A stretch of 64,000 bases of DNA from Succinispira mobilis DSM 6222 (GCF_000384135.1 NZ_KB913028.1:1922298-1986297), one strand, 5' to 3'. Positions 34,478-44,971 are shown, numbered from the stretch's first letter. Notes: generated by a model not told the origin, from the letters alone. Numbers and translations are program-made.

Positions 34478-37400
34478 TTACACCTCCCAGTTAAAGTCCT
34501 GCATCGCCATAACGCTTATTAAACGACGGCGACGCATATTAGCAATTACGCCCATTACTTCTTTAGCCGTATCCATTGAGGTCAAACATGGCAAAGCGTG
34601 CTCCACTGTAGCTCGGCGAATTTTAAACCCATCTCTTTCTAATTGTTTGCCTAAAGTTAGAGTATTTACCACTAAATTTATTTTTCCAGCTTTAATGTCA
34701 TCTAATAAATTTGGTGTGCCTTCACTAATTTTAACCGCTTCAGTGCAAACTATTCCTAAGCTTTTAAAATAATTTGACGTTCCTTTAGTCGCAATTATCT
34801 TATAGCCTAGCTCTTCAAACCCTTGAGCCAAAACACCAGCCTCTTCTTTGTCGCGATCTGCGACAGTAAACAATATTGCCCCCTCATGCGGAATATTAAT
34901 CCCTGAAGCAATAGTGGCTTTATACAGTGCCCGCGAATAATAGCGGTCAATCCCCATAACTTCGCCAGTGGATTTCATTTCTGGCCCTAAAGATATATCA
35001 ACTAAATTCATTTTTGCAAACGAGAACACTGGTGCTTTTACCGCATAATAATCTGGGAACATGCAAAGGCCACTTTTATAGCCTAAATCTTTAAGGGTTT
35101 TGCCTGTAGCTATTTTAGTTGCCAATTTAACAATTGGAATATTAGTAACTTTACTTAAAAAAGGTACGGTACGGCTAGAGCGCGGATTCACCTCAATAAC
35201 ATACAATTGTTCATCTTTTACTATGTATTGGATGTTAATAACCCCTTGGACTTTTAAGCCCAAGGCCAATTTATTGGTATAATCAATCACTTTAGCAATA
35301 ATACGTTCCGATAAATTCTTAGGTGGATATACAGCGATACTATCGCCAGAATGTACTCCTGCCCGCTCAATATGTTCCATAATCCCTGGAATTAAAACTT
35401 CTGTACCATCACAAATCGCATCAACTTCTACTTCGGTACCTTGCATATAGTGATCTACTAAAACCGGATGTTCTGCCGAAGCTTTTACGGCATAAGACAT
35501 ATAATGATGTAATTCTTCATCATTATAAACAATTTCCATCGCTCTTCCACCTAAAACATAAGACGGACGCACCACAACTGGATAACCTACATGAGCTGCG
35601 GCACTAAGTGCTTCCGTAATATTAGTTACCGTTCGACCTTTAGGACGCGCAATATTCAACTCTGTCAACAACTCTTCAAAGCGTTCTCGATCCTCGGCCA
35701 TATCAATACTGTTGACACTAGTACCTAAAATTTTAACCCCGCAAGCTGCCAAAGGACCGGCTAAATTTATAGCTGTTTGCCCACCAAATTGGACAATTAC
35801 CCCTTCGGGCTGTTCTTTATCAATAACATTTAAAACATCTTCTAGGGTTAAAGGTTCAAAATACAATTTATCCGAAGTATCAAAATCTGTACTTACAGTT
35901 TCCGGATTGTTGTTTATAATAATTGTTTCATATCCCAATTCTTTTAAAGCCCAAACTGAGTGTACCGAGCAATAGTCAAACTCTATGCCTTGCCCAATTC
36001 TAATCGGCCCTGAGCCTAACACTAATACTTTTTTTCGTTCACTCACCGCTACTTCATCTTCTTGAGCATAGGTCGAATAATAATATGGTGTAAAGGCCTC
36101 AAATTCCGCTGCACAAGTATCTACCATTTTATAAGTAGGAATAATCGCCGCATTTTTCCTAAAATTTCTTACTTCTAACGCTGTCGAGTTTAGCAAGTTG
36201 GCAATTGTTACATCCGCAAAACCCATTTTTTTAGCTTTTCTAATTAATTTCGCATCAAACCCACTTGCTTTTAAACTTTTTTCCATTTCTACAATATTAA
36301 GGAATTTTTGCAAAAAGAAATTATCAATTTTAGTTATTTCATGAATTTCAGCAATGCTTAAACCACGACGCATACTTTCCGCGATTACAAAAATCCGTTC
36401 ATCCGTAATTTCTGCAACTTTAGCAAACAGCTCTTGGTCAGCTAATTTTTCTAATTCTGGCAATTGCAAATGGGTCAAACCTATTTCTAAAGAACGCACA
36501 GCCTTTAACAGCCCCGCTTCAATATTTCTTTCTATGGCCATTACTTCCCCAGTAGCCTTCATTTGCGTACCTAGAACACGGTCAGCATCGACAAATTTAT
36601 CAAACGGCCAACGCGGGAATTTAATTACCGCATAATCTAAAGCCGGTTCAAAGCAAGCCATAGTTTTTTGTGTTACTTCATTTATTATTTCATCTAATCG
36701 ATAACCAATAGCTATTTTAGCGGCAACTTTAGCAATTGGATAGCCAGTAGCTTTAGAAGCCAAGGCGCTCGAGCGACTAACCCGTGGATTAACTTCAATT
36801 ACACAATACCGCTCTGACTGCGTATCTAAAGCTAACTGCACATTGCAACCACCTTCAACGCCTAGTTCGCGGACTATTTTAATGGATGCAGTTCTCAGCA
36901 TTTGCACTTCTCGATCTGTTAACGTTTGCGTTGGTGCTACAACAATACTATCACCAGTATGTACCCCTACTGGATCAATATTTTCCATATTACATACCGT
37001 GATGCAATTATCAGCAGCATCGCGCAATACTTCATATTCGATTTCTTTCCAGCCCGCTACACTACGTTCAATCAAGGCCTGCCCAATCAAACTATGTTTT
37101 AGACCCCGATTAGTAATTTCTAGTAATTCAGCTTCGCAAGTTGCAATTCCGCCTCCAGTACCCCCTAAGGTGTAAGCAGGCCGCACAATCAACGGATAAC
37201 CAACCCGTCTAGCAAACTCTCTAGCCGCAGCTACAGTTTCTACAATGGCACTTTCCGGAATTGGTTGATTGATTTTTTGCATGGTTTCTTTAAATAATTC
37301 GCGGTCTTCCGCTTTTTTAATACTCTCAATACTCGTACCTAGTAATTCTACCTTATATTCACTCAAAACGCCCCGTTTAGCTAAGTCAACTGCTAAATTT

Positions 37401-37687
37401 AAACCAGTTTGCCCACCTAAAGTCGCCAACAAGCCATCTGGACGTTCTTTTTTTATTACTTCTTCTAAAAATTCTACTGTCAATGGTTCAATATAGACGC
37501 GATCTGCAATATCAGTATCAGTCATAATTGTCGCTGGATTACTATTTACTAAAACTACTTCAATTCCTTCATTTTTCAAGGTTCTACAAGCTTGGGTTCC
37601 AGCATAGTCAAATTCAGCCGCTTGACCAATGACAATTGGCCCTGAACCAATAACCATTACTTTTTTTATATACGTTTTTTTCGGCAT
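34478..37687 (-). CDS. carB: Carbamoyl-phosphate synthase large subunit CarB
   Basis: Synthesises carbamoyl phosphate from bicarbonate, ammonia (from CarA) and two ATP. The 1069-residue protein has the usual duplicated ATP-grasp halves: [17 protein letters not shown] near 13-29 and the second [17 protein letters not shown] near 560-576, both with [13 protein letters not shown] segments, and a C-terminal MGS-like allosteric domain (about 930-1069). The pyr operon position suggests a pyrimidine role, possibly shared with arginine. Confidence 0.96.
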   Translation of the reverse strand: MPKKTYIKKVMVIGSGPIVIGQAAEFDYAGTQACRTLKNEGIEVVLVNSNPATIMTDTDIADRVYIEPLTVEFLEEVIKKERPDGLLATLGGQTGLNLAVDLAKRGVLSEYKVELLGTSIESIKKAEDRELFKETMQKINQPIPESAIVETVAAAREFARRVGYPLIVRPAYTLGGTGGGIATCEAELLEITNRGLKHSLIGQALIERSVAGWKEIEYEVLRDAADNCITVCNMENIDPVGVHTGDSIVVAPTQTLTDREVQMLRTASIKIVRELGVEGGCNVQLALDTQSERYCVIEVNPRVSRSSALASKATGYPIAKVAAKIAIGYRLDEIINEVTQKTMACFEPALDYAVIKFPRWPFDKFVDADRVLGTQMKATGEVMAIERNIEAGLLKAVRSLEIGLTHLQLPELEKLADQELFAKVAEITDERIFVIAESMRRGLSIAEIHEITKIDNFFLQKFLNIVEMEKSLKASGFDAKLIRKAKKMGFADVTIANLLNSTALEVRNFRKNAAIIPTYKMVDTCAAEFEAFTPYYYSTYAQEDEVAVSERKKVLVLGSGPIRIGQGIEFDYCSVHSVWALKELGYETIIINNNPETVSTDFDTSDKLYFEPLTLEDVLNVIDKEQPEGVIVQFGGQTAINLAGPLAACGVKILGTSVNSIDMAEDRERFEELLTELNIARPKGRTVTNITEALSAAAHVGYPVVVRPSYVLGGRAMEIVYNDEELHHYMSYAVKASAEHPVLVDHYMQGTEVEVDAICDGTEVLIPGIMEHIERAGVHSGDSIAVYPPKNLSERIIAKVIDYTNKLALGLKVQGVINIQYIVKDEQLYVIEVNPRSSRTVPFLSKVTNIPIVKLATKIATGKTLKDLGYKSGLCMFPDYYAVKAPVFSFAKMNLVDISLGPEMKSTGEVMGIDRYYSRALYKATIASGINIPHEGAILFTVADRDKEEAGVLAQGFEELGYKIIATKGTSNYFKSLGIVCTEAVKISEGTPNLLDDIKAGKINLVVNTLTLGKQLERDGFKIRRATVEHALPCLTSMDTAKEVMGVIANMRRRRLISVMAMQDFNWEV

Positions 37688-37688
37688 C

Positions 37689-38768
37689 TTATTTTTCCCC
37701 CATATTCTTTAAAAACCGTTCAAACAAATATTCGTGTCCATCTGGTCCTGGAGCTGCTTCCGGATGATATTGCACCGAAAAAATTGGTAACTGGGTATGT
37801 TTAAATCCTTCTATTGTGCGGTCATTAACCGAAAGGTGTGTGATTTGCAAAGGCAAACCCACCAAGGACTCTTCTGTTACAGCATAACCATGATTTTGCG
37901 AGCTTATAAAAACCTTATCTAACTCTAAATCTATAACAGGATGATTAATTCCCCGATGACCAAATTTTAATTTATAAGTATCTGCCCCCAAAGCTAATGC
38001 TAACATCTGGTGGCCTAAGCAAATCCCAAAAATCGGTTTTTGCCCAATAAGTTTTTTCACCATTGCAATTACAAAAGGTAAGTCTTTAGGATCCCCCGGT
38101 CCATTAGAAAGAAAAATTCCATCTGGTGAACTAGCCAAAATTTCTTCAAATGTTGCCGTAGCTGGAAAAACTGTCAATTTACAATTAAAGTCGAGTAAAA
38201 CTTGCAAGATATTTTGTTTAATCCCCAAATCCAAAACAGCTACGTGTTTACCAGTATTTTCTAACCCCAAACTATATTTTTCCGGAGTTGTAACTTCTAC
38301 AACTTGCCCATGTTCCTCAGGTGTTGCCAACAAACGCTCAATTTCTGCTTGCGATACTTCTTCACCCACAATAACACCTTTTAGCACACCATGATTACGA
38401 ATTTTACGCGTAATAGCCCGTGTATCTACATTGTATAAACAAGTTAAGCCTTGCTTATTTAAAAAACTAGCAATAGTTTCTTGCATGCGCCAATTATTAG
38501 GTTGTTCACATAATTGTTCGACTACATAACCTCTAGCAAAAGACTTGCGACTTTGATTAAAAAAATCACTCACTCCATAATTACCGATCATCGGGTAAGT
38601 CATGACAATAATTTGTCCACAATACGAAGGATCTGTTAACACCTCTTGATAGCCACTCATGCCGGTAGTAAAAACTACTTCCCCTACAGCATTTTCAGCC
38701 CCCAACAAGTCGCCATGGTATACACTTCCATCCGCGAACACCAATTTCCCCGCTCTGCTATTTAGCAT
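37689..38768 (-). CDS. carA: Carbamoyl-phosphate synthase small subunit CarA
   Basis: Glutaminase subunit of 359 residues that supplies ammonia to CarB. The N-terminal CPSase domain is followed by the class I amidotransferase domain with the nucleophile motif [15 protein letters not shown] and [10 protein letters not shown]. The start overlaps the end of pyrC by 7 bases and carB follows after one base, so the subunits are probably made in step. Confidence 0.95.
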   Translation of the reverse strand: MLNSRAGKLVFADGSVYHGDLLGAENAVGEVVFTTGMSGYQEVLTDPSYCGQIIVMTYPMIGNYGVSDFFNQSRKSFARGYVVEQLCEQPNNWRMQETIASFLNKQGLTCLYNVDTRAITRKIRNHGVLKGVIVGEEVSQAEIERLLATPEEHGQVVEVTTPEKYSLGLENTGKHVAVLDLGIKQNILQVLLDFNCKLTVFPATATFEEILASSPDGIFLSNGPGDPKDLPFVIAMVKKLIGQKPIFGICLGHQMLALALGADTYKLKFGHRGINHPVIDLELDKVFISSQNHGYAVTEESLVGLPLQITHLSVNDRTIEGFKHTQLPIFSVQYHPEAAPGPDGHEYLFERFLKNMGEK

Positions 38769-40045
38769 ACCACACCTTCTTTCATTACAATTTTACCATC
38801 TACTATCGTCATTACTGCGGCGCCTACACACTCTTTATTCTCATAAGGAGTATGCTTACCCCGTGTATAAAATTTTGTACTTTGTACTTGCCATTTTTTA
38901 TTTATATCTAAAATTGTTATATCTGCGGGCATACCCACTTTTAAACTGCCCCGCTCCAAACCAAAAACTTGCGCTGGTTGAGTGCTCATTTTATTTACTA
39001 ACTCCGTTAGATTTAACACGCCTGTATGATATAACTCGGTCAATACTACCCCTACTGAAGTTTCTAAGCCCGCAAAACCATTAGGCGCATAACGAAACTC
39101 CACATCTTTTTCTTCAAAAGCATGTGGTGCATGGTCAGTTACAATTGCATCGAATGTCCCGTCTAACAAGCCCGCACGCAAAGCTTCAACATGCACTTGA
39201 TCTCTTAGTGGTGGTGATACTTTAAACGCTGTATTAAAGCTGGCACAAGCCTCATCAGTAAGTGTTAAATGATGTACTGCAACCTCGGCCGTTACTTTTA
39301 CACCGCGTTTTTTAGCTTGACGAATTATTTCTGTTGACCCAGCTGTAGAAACATGCGCAATATGTACTTTCGCTTTAGCATATTCCGCTAATAAAATATC
39401 TCTTGCTACGGCAATATCCTCTGCTACAGCAGGCAACCCCGGAATACCTAGTCTTGCTGATACTACACCTTCATGCATATAACCATCTGAAAGTTTATAA
39501 TCTTCCGCATGGGAAATTATTGTTTTATCAAAAATACTTGCATACTCTAAAGCTGAAGAAAACAACTTGGCATTTTGCACATAATGTCCATCATCAGAAA
39601 AGGCCATCGCGCCCGCAAAAGTCATATCGCCCATTTCCGCTAACTCTTGACCTTCTTGCCCTTTAGTTACCGCCCCGATAACTTCCACCTTAACAATCGC
39701 TTCACGACCAATTCGTTCTTTCAACCCCGATATCACTATCGAGTTATCAACAACAGGCTTGGTGTTGGGCATGCAAGCTACTGTTGTAAAACCACCGGCC
39801 GCTGCGGCTTGCGTTCCCGAAATTATATCTTCTTTAGCTTCTAGGCCTGGCTCTCTCAAATGAATATGCAGATCAATCAAACCTGGGGTAACTACCAAAC
39901 CAGCTGCATCAACCACAGTTGCCGTTGCCGCCTCAATTACAGGAGCTATTTCCACAACTTTACCATCTTCAACTAGGATATCCATAACTTTATCTAAATT
40001 TTGACTTGGATCAACTACGCGTCCAGCCTTAATTAGTAATTTCAT
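38762..40045 (-). CDS. pyrC: Dihydroorotase PyrC
   Basis: Zinc amidohydrolase that closes carbamoyl aspartate to dihydroorotate. The 427-residue (type I) protein has the metal motif DLHIHLREPG, the ISHAEDY and VHIAHVSTAGS histidines and TDHAPH. It directly follows pyrB (no gap between stop and start) and overlaps carA. Confidence 0.95.
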   Translation of the reverse strand: MKLLIKAGRVVDPSQNLDKVMDILVEDGKVVEIAPVIEAATATVVDAAGLVVTPGLIDLHIHLREPGLEAKEDIISGTQAAAAGGFTTVACMPNTKPVVDNSIVISGLKERIGREAIVKVEVIGAVTKGQEGQELAEMGDMTFAGAMAFSDDGHYVQNAKLFSSALEYASIFDKTIISHAEDYKLSDGYMHEGVVSARLGIPGLPAVAEDIAVARDILLAEYAKAKVHIAHVSTAGSTEIIRQAKKRGVKVTAEVAVHHLTLTDEACASFNTAFKVSPPLRDQVHVEALRAGLLDGTFDAIVTDHAPHAFEEKDVEFRYAPNGFAGLETSVGVVLTELYHTGVLNLTELVNKMSTQPAQVFGLERGSLKVGMPADITILDINKKWQVQSTKFYTRGKHTPYENKECVGAAVMTIVDGKIVMKEGVVC

Positions 40046-40978
40046 TTATTTTCCCCCCATAAGCACTAAATATAGTAAAGCCATTCTTACCGCTACCCCA
40101 TTTTGAACTTCTTCTTGAATTGCTGAATTATCTGAGTAGGCAACATCAGGTGCAATTTCCAGTCCACGATTCATTGGCCCTGGATGTAAAATTAAGGCAT
40201 CGGGTTTGGCTAAAGCAAAGCGTTTCGCATTTAAGCCAAAAATCCGAGCATATTCTCTAGGCGTCGGAAATAAACCTTTCTTTTGGCGTTCCAACTGAAT
40301 TCTAAGCACATCTACAACATCCGCGTCTTTAAGGGCTGTTTCTACACGATCATGAATTACTACACCCATTTGTTCAATATCACGCGGAATTAAAGTCCTC
40401 GGTCCAGCTAAATGAACTTCTGCCCCTAATTTAGTCAAAGCTATAATATTGGTACGCGCTACTCTGCTATGTAAAATATCCCCTAAAATTGCAACCTTAA
40501 GGCCAGAGAAAGTGCCTTTATGGGCTTTGATGGTAAACATATCTAATAGCCCTTGTGATGGGTGAGCATGCGCCCCATCACCGGCATTAATAATTACTGG
40601 TTTAGCGATTCCAGCGGCAAAATGCGCTGCTCCTTCTACTGGATGACGCATCACAATCGCATCGACATTCATTGCTTCAACTGTCAAAATTGTATCGCGC
40701 AAACTTTCACCTTTGGTAACACTAGAAGTAGAAGTTGTAATATTAACTACATCGGCGCCTAAGTATTTACCCGCTAATTCAAACGAAGTTCTAGTTCTAG
40801 TACTTGCTTCGAAAAATAAGTTTATTACAGCTTTACCTCGTAGCGTTGGTACTTTTTTTATATCTCGATTGATTATATTTTTCATCTCTCTCGCTGTATC
40901 TAAGATTAGATTATATTCATCTACGTTAAAATCTGCTAAGGTCAAAATATCTTTGCCATATAAGGAAACTGGTTTCAT
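40046..40978 (-). CDS. pyrB: Aspartate carbamoyltransferase catalytic subunit PyrB
   Basis: Condenses aspartate and carbamoyl phosphate. The 310-residue enzyme has the phosphate-binding STRTRTSFE motif and [18 protein letters not shown]. No regulatory PyrI subunit follows, so control is by the PyrR-type leader rather than allosteric CTP binding. First gene of the operon. Confidence 0.95.
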   Translation of the reverse strand: MKPVSLYGKDILTLADFNVDEYNLILDTAREMKNIINRDIKKVPTLRGKAVINLFFEASTRTRTSFELAGKYLGADVVNITTSTSSVTKGESLRDTILTVEAMNVDAIVMRHPVEGAAHFAAGIAKPVIINAGDGAHAHPSQGLLDMFTIKAHKGTFSGLKVAILGDILHSRVARTNIIALTKLGAEVHLAGPRTLIPRDIEQMGVVIHDRVETALKDADVVDVLRIQLERQKKGLFPTPREYARIFGLNAKRFALAKPDALILHPGPMNRGLEIAPDVAYSDNSAIQEEVQNGVAVRMALLYLVLMGGK

Positions 40979-41021
40979 TGTTATTGTATCCCCTTTCGTT
41001 ATCCTTTATTTTTTCTAAAAC

Positions 41022-41130
41022 AAAAAAGCCTACTTGGTCATGAGAATGACAAAGTAGGCTTATAATTAACAAAAACTCTATAAGCACTGCCTTACCAGCC
41101 TCTCTGGACCAGTTTAAAGGGCAATATGTT
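41022..41130 (-). promoter_or_regulatory. PyrR-type attenuator leader of the pyr operon
   Basis: The minus strand holds GGTCCAGAGAGGCT (41111-41098), matching the PyrR RNA-binding consensus ARUCCNGNGAGGYU, followed by a terminator in which AAGCCTACTTTGTCAT (41061-41046) pairs with ATGACCAAGTAGGCTT (41041-41026), then a U run. In this system PyrR with UMP stabilises the anti-antiterminator, and transcription stops when UMP is plentiful. The pyrR gene is not in this window. Confidence 0.85.
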
Positions 41131-41139
41131 ACATTAACT

Positions 41140-41168
41140 ATTTTATCATTGGATATTGTTAATGTCAA
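41140..41168 (-). promoter_or_regulatory. Promoter of the pyr operon
   Basis: Minus-strand TTGACA (41168-41163), 17-base spacer, TAAAAT (41145-41140). It is placed right before the attenuator and after the MFS gene stop. Confidence 0.85.
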
Positions 41169-41195
41169 CTTAAAGCTTAACGTTTTTTATAAAAT

Positions 41196-42347
41196 TTAAC
41201 AATTATGTTTACATTTTTGATATTCAGACATAACTATACAAGCAGTACTACTAAAAGAAATAAATGCCGCTACTAACAATACTATTTCTGCTGTAAAAAA
41301 TTCTTTTAACAAACTCGATAAAAACAAACCGACAATCGCTCCAACAGCTCCAGAGGTAGTTATTATTGTCATTAATTTAACACTTGGATAAGCAGCTTGT
41401 TCGTTGCCATAAGACAAAATCGTAGAGTACATACCAGAAAAACCCAGGCCTAAGAAAAAAATCAATAAATAAGCATTGTTCATATTTAAAATCGTAAATA
41501 ACATCACTACGCTTAAACAAATAATCATCCCAAGCAAATAAATTAGTTTGTGCGTTAGTATGCGTTTTGCCAAAAAACCGCAAGCAAAGCGGCCTACAGC
41601 CACCCCCACCCAAAGAAACACTAGGGAAAATGCCGCCTGTTCCGTGGTTGAGGCAAATTTTTCCAAAAGAAATACAGGTAACCAGACCGAAAAGAATATT
41701 TCTGCCTTTACATTTAAAAATAGTGCTAGAGAACTTAACTTACTATATAAATTTAATTTAAATTCAGTCTCCGTCTTAGAAATTAGCGGTGCTACTGCTT
41801 GTTTATCCACTTTATAATATAACAAACTAACCAAAGTTAAACCGATACACAATAAATATACCCAGCCCCAATAAACTTTGTTTATCAAAAAAAAGCCTAC
41901 AACTAATGGCCCGATAATTGCCCCAGCACTATAAAAAAAGTTTAAAAAACTCATTTGTGAAGTGCGCTCTAATCCATTATACATAATCAAAATTATATTA
42001 TTAGAAACTGAAAAATGCGCGCCTAAAGCGAGTGCCGCCAAAGTTATTGCTAAGGTAAAAATCCAAAGGTTTTTAGTGAAAAAAGCAATTAACAGCGTAA
42101 CTGCTACAAGTAAAACGGTCTGATAAATAAACTTAGAAACCTTTATTTTCTCATAGCATTTACCAGTATAATAATTTCCTAAAGTTCTCGCTAATGTTGT
42201 CATCGCAAAGCAGTAGCCAATAGTTGATAAACTATAACCAAAGTATCCATTTAAAACCGGGGTCAATGCCCCTGGCAAAACAAAGAAAAACCCCTGCGTA
42301 AAGTACATGGAATAGGCTACTATCGTAGCTATTAATTTATTATTCAT
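41196..42347 (-). CDS. Major facilitator superfamily transporter
   Basis: A 383-residue protein with about 12 hydrophobic segments, starting MNNKLIATIVAYSMYFTQGF. The pattern GALTPVLNGYFGYSLSTIGY and later AALALGAHFSVSNNIILIM resemble sugar or drug MFS carriers. Substrate cannot be assigned. ATG 42347 follows GAGGATAAGC. It ends 28 bases before the pyr -35 box and no terminator is visible between them, so some read-through is possible. Confidence 0.75.
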   Translation of the reverse strand: MNNKLIATIVAYSMYFTQGFFFVLPGALTPVLNGYFGYSLSTIGYCFAMTTLARTLGNYYTGKCYEKIKVSKFIYQTVLLVAVTLLIAFFTKNLWIFTLAITLAALALGAHFSVSNNIILIMYNGLERTSQMSFLNFFYSAGAIIGPLVVGFFLINKVYWGWVYLLCIGLTLVSLLYYKVDKQAVAPLISKTETEFKLNLYSKLSSLALFLNVKAEIFFSVWLPVFLLEKFASTTEQAAFSLVFLWVGVAVGRFACGFLAKRILTHKLIYLLGMIICLSVVMLFTILNMNNAYLLIFFLGLGFSGMYSTILSYGNEQAAYPSVKLMTIITTSGAVGAIVGLFLSSLLKEFFTAEIVLLVAAFISFSSTACIVMSEYQKCKHNC

Positions 42348-42524
42348 AGCTTATCCTCACTTGAAATTTTATCGCAACTTAACTGCAACAATAAATAATT
42401 TTTTATTCTTGCTTTTATGCCGTTACTAAAGATTCTTGTATTTAACATATTTTAACACATTTTCACAGGAAAAATAAATTATCTACCAATTCCAGTTTTC
42501 CACTTATAAGCTATCCTATTTTTG

Positions 42525-42565
42525 TGCTAGGAAAATTTTATTATACACCTCTGATTTTCCTAGCA
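42525..42565. repeat. 12-base perfect inverted repeat in the non-coding gap
   Basis: TGCTAGGAAAAT (42525-42536) and ATTTTCCTAGCA (42554-42565), separated by 17 bases. It lies in the 555-base gap between the MFS gene and the tRNA cluster. It has no gene next to it to explain it, and no U-tract. It could be a relic of a mobile element or a regulatory site. Confidence 0.45.
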
Positions 42566-42607
42566 ACAGAAACTTGCAAATAAATGCAATAATAATTTTT
42601 AGTTGCT

Positions 42608-42660
42608 GATATTTAAACTGGATTAAGAATGTAAAAGTTCTTAATCCAGTTTAAATATCC
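42608..42660. repeat. 22-base perfect inverted repeat with terminator-like tail
   Basis: The left arm 42608-42629 and right arm 42638-42659 are perfect complements (core AAACTGGATTAAGAA), with an 8-base loop, followed on the plus strand by CTTTTTTATTA. This looks like a terminator for plus-strand transcription, yet no plus-strand gene ends here, so it may mark a deleted gene or element end. Confidence 0.6.
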
Positions 42661-42666
42661 TTTTTT

Positions 42667-42924
42667 ATTATTCACACTACAACATTTGGCAACGAACCAA
42701 AAATTGATGAAGTAGAAAATATTATTAAAACAACCTTAACTGAGGAGCAAACCAGGGAATTAATTTATGATTTTTATGAGTCTGTAAAAAACAAAAAAGG
42801 CTCGGAATCGTTCCGAACCTTGCTTACTACCTTTGTTAATAAAATCACCATTTCAAATTCAAACATCTGCATCCAGTTTAAAATAAACTTTTGCGGTTTG
42901 AATGGTGCGGGAGAAGGGACTTGA
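42667..42924 (+). pseudogene. Probable C-terminal remnant of a site-specific serine recombinase
   Basis: An open frame of about 85 codons with no start codon (preceded by TAA at 42652), running into the tRNA-Leu gene. It encodes TLTEEQTRELIYDFYESV and then FRTLLTTFVNKITI, followed by alternating hydrophobic residues ICIQFKINF. This resembles the C-terminal tail of large serine recombinases (a helix, then FV-K-I/V-I and a short beta-hairpin). The N-terminal catalytic domain is absent. The call is based on pattern, not alignment, and the minus-strand tRNA terminator lies within it. It could be a decayed integrase left by an element at tRNA-Leu. Confidence 0.4.
42793..42819 (-). terminator. Terminator of the tRNA operon
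   Basis: Minus strand GGTTCGGAA (42819-42811), loop CGA, TTCCGAGCC (42807-42799), followed by TTTTTT. It lies 84 bases after tRNA-Leu, the last tRNA of the cluster. Confidence 0.85.
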
Positions 42925-42985
42925 ACCCCCACGGTTACCCGCCAGATCCTAAGTCTGGTGCGTCTGCCAATTCCGCCACTCCCGC
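42903..42985 (-). tRNA. tRNA-Leu (anticodon TAG)
   Basis: Long variable arm as expected for leucine. Acceptor GCGGGAG/CTCCCGC, anticodon loop CTTAGGA reading TAG, T-arm GGGGTTCAAGTCCC, encoded CCA. Last of four co-oriented tRNAs. Confidence 0.95.
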
Positions 42986-43016
42986 GCTATATATAATTAT
43001 AAAATTATATCAAAGT

Positions 43017-43092
43017 TGGTGATCCACCCGCGACTCGAACGCGGGACACCCTGATTAAAAGTCAGGTGCTCTACCGACTGAGCTAGTGGATC
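43017..43092 (-). tRNA. tRNA-Lys (anticodon TTT)
   Basis: Acceptor GATCCAC pairs with GTGGATC, anticodon loop CTTTTAA reading TTT, T-arm GCGTTCGAGTCGC, encoded CCA. Third of the cluster. Confidence 0.95.
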
Positions 43093-43101
43093 ATATTTAC
43101 T

Positions 43102-43177
43102 TGGTTGGGGCGGCTGGACTCGAACCAACGCGTGCGGGAGTCAAAGTCCCGTGCCTTACCGACTTGGCTACGCCCCA
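43102..43177 (-). tRNA. tRNA-Gln (anticodon TTG)
   Basis: Acceptor TGGGGCG pairs with CGCCCCA, anticodon stem CGGGA/TCCCG with loop CTTTGAC reading TTG, encoded CCA. Second of the cluster, 9 bases from tRNA-Lys. Confidence 0.95.
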
Positions 43178-43197
43178 ATTTTAGGCTTACTTCACTG

Positions 43198-43274
43198 TGG
43201 GGTGACTGAAGGGACTTGAACCCTCGAATAACGGAGCCACAATCCGCCGTGTTAACCACTTCACCACAGCCACC
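43198..43274 (-). tRNA. tRNA-His (anticodon GTG)
   Basis: Acceptor GTGGCTG pairs with CAGTCAC, with the extra G at position -1 opposite C73, the histidine identity feature. Anticodon loop TTGTGGC reads GTG. CCA is encoded. First of the cluster, next to the promoter. Confidence 0.95.
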
Positions 43275-43315
43275 ATATTAAGCTCTGGTTGCTATCAACT
43301 CTAACAACGATATTA

Positions 43316-43344
43316 ATTTTATCATTGTTAAAGTGCTTTGTCAA
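43316..43344 (-). promoter_or_regulatory. Promoter of the tRNA-His-Gln-Lys-Leu cluster
   Basis: Minus-strand TTGACA (43344-43339), 17-base spacer, TAAAAT (43321-43316). Confidence 0.85.
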
Positions 43345-43373
43345 TACTTTTTTTATAGTTTTTTATTTGTTTT

Positions 43374-44507
43374 TTAGAATAATAATTTATTGGCAATTAC
43401 CACTCGTTGAATTTGATTAGTACCTTCATAAATTTGCATGATTTTAGCATCACGCATATACTTTTCCGCAGGATACTCTTTTGAATAACCATAACCACCC
43501 ATAACCTGTAGTGCATCAGTGGTAACACTCATAGCTATATCTGCCGCATAACATTTAGACATCGCGGCTTCTTTACTAAAATCTTCGCCTTGATCGCGTA
43601 AATAGCAAGCTTTATACACTAACAGCCGAGCTGTTTCAACCTTCATGGCCATATCTGCTAGCATACCTTGAATCATCTGAAAAGAAGCAATTGGTTGCCC
43701 AAATTGACGTCTTTCTTTAGAATACTTTATCGCCATATCTAAACTTGCTTGCGCTAAACCTACAGAAACAGCACCCACAAAAGGACGCGAGGAGTCTAAG
43801 GTATTCATTGCAATTCTAAAACCTTCACCTTCACGACCTACACGTTGATCTTCACTTACTTCGACATTTTGCAAAATAAGCTCAGTAGTGTTGGAAGCTC
43901 GAATTCCCATTTTATCTTCTTTTTTGCCAATAGAAAAGCCTGGGGTATCTTTTTCAACGATAAAGGCTGTTAACCCTCTTATTCCCCCCGTTTTTCTAGT
44001 ATTAGCAAAAATCAAATATACTTCAGCCACTCCACCATTTGTAATAAAAGCTTTCGTACCATTTAAGATATATTTATTGCCATCTTTTACTGCACTAGTC
44101 GCTACCCCACCTGCATCAGAACCAGCATTTGGCTCGGTAAGAGCAAAAGCTGCTAATTTTCCTTGTTTAATAATGTCAAAATAATAAGCTTTTTGCTTAT
44201 CAGTTCCTTTTATAATTACTGGATAAGAAGCTAGTGCATTGGCAGCAACTACTGTAGCTACGCCAGCACAACCTTTAGCAAGCTCTTCATATAACAACGC
44301 TAAAGTCACGCTATCTAAGCCTACACCACCATTTTCTTTTGGGACAACCAAATCCAGCAAACCAATTTTAGCTAATTTACCTAAAAGTTCAGGGTGCATT
44401 TTATTCTCTTTATCCATTGTCAAAGCAATCGGTTTTATTTCTCTTTCGACAAACTTACTGACCAAGTCCTTTAATTCCAATTGTTCCTGCGTAAATCCAA
44501 AATTCAT
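43374..44507 (-). CDS. Acyl-CoA dehydrogenase
   Basis: FAD enzyme of 377 residues that makes an alpha-beta double bond in an acyl-CoA. The three usual parts are visible: N-terminal helical domain, the FAD/substrate strands (ALTEPNAGSDAGG), and C-terminal helices with the catalytic Glu in IYEGTNQIQR (near residue 362). Electrons would go to ETF, but no etfAB gene is nearby, so substrate (short-chain such as butyryl-CoA, or other) cannot be fixed. ATG 44507 follows AGGAGG. It lies 28 bases after a hotdog thioesterase gene in the same direction. Confidence 0.85.
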   Translation of the reverse strand: MNFGFTQEQLELKDLVSKFVEREIKPIALTMDKENKMHPELLGKLAKIGLLDLVVPKENGGVGLDSVTLALLYEELAKGCAGVATVVAANALASYPVIIKGTDKQKAYYFDIIKQGKLAAFALTEPNAGSDAGGVATSAVKDGNKYILNGTKAFITNGGVAEVYLIFANTRKTGGIRGLTAFIVEKDTPGFSIGKKEDKMGIRASNTTELILQNVEVSEDQRVGREGEGFRIAMNTLDSSRPFVGAVSVGLAQASLDMAIKYSKERRQFGQPIASFQMIQGMLADMAMKVETARLLVYKACYLRDQGEDFSKEAAMSKCYAADIAMSVTTDALQVMGGYGYSKEYPAEKYMRDAKIMQIYEGTNQIQRVVIANKLLF

Positions 44508-44535
44508 ATTTGGCAACCTCCTAAAATTTTTAAAA

Positions 44536-44961
44536 TTAGTCCAATGAAATTTCCCCTATTACAAAAAAGGTTGCTTGCAGCTTACCTATAAGCTTACCTT
44601 CTAAATTTTCTACTATACCCTCGGCTACGATAGTACGCCGACCTTGATGAATGATTTTAGCTGTAGCTATTGCTGTTTCCCCCGCCTCAATTACACTAAT
44701 AAAATTAGTTGTCATTGCTAAAGTTACAACTTTCTTACCCGTGCTTACACAGGCTATTCCCATGGCTGTATCTGCTAAAGAAATCAAGCCGCCCCCATGC
44801 AAGGCTCGATGTAAATTAGTGTGTTTTTCATAATCTACATACATACTCATTTTTGCATAACCACTAGTTACTTCTTCAATCTTCATATCGAGATAATTAA
44901 CAAACTTATTATCAGCGTAAATCTTTCTAAGTTGCTCTGTTTTATCTTCCGCTAAATCCAT
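44536..44961 (-). CDS. Hotdog-fold PaaI-like thioesterase
   Basis: A 141-residue hotdog protein. LHRALHGGGLISLADTAMGIA is the PaaI/YdiI-type active-site helix region, with Asp in LADTA near residue 64 likely catalytic. Members hydrolyse acyl-CoAs. Next to an acyl-CoA dehydrogenase gene it may act in fatty or aromatic acyl-CoA metabolism. The start follows GGGGAGG. It is 10 bases after xpt. Confidence 0.75.
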   Translation of the reverse strand: MDLAEDKTEQLRKIYADNKFVNYLDMKIEEVTSGYAKMSMYVDYEKHTNLHRALHGGGLISLADTAMGIACVSTGKKVVTLAMTTNFISVIEAGETAIATAKIIHQGRRTIVAEGIVENLEGKLIGKLQATFFVIGEISLD

Positions 44962-44971
44962 CTTCCTCCCC

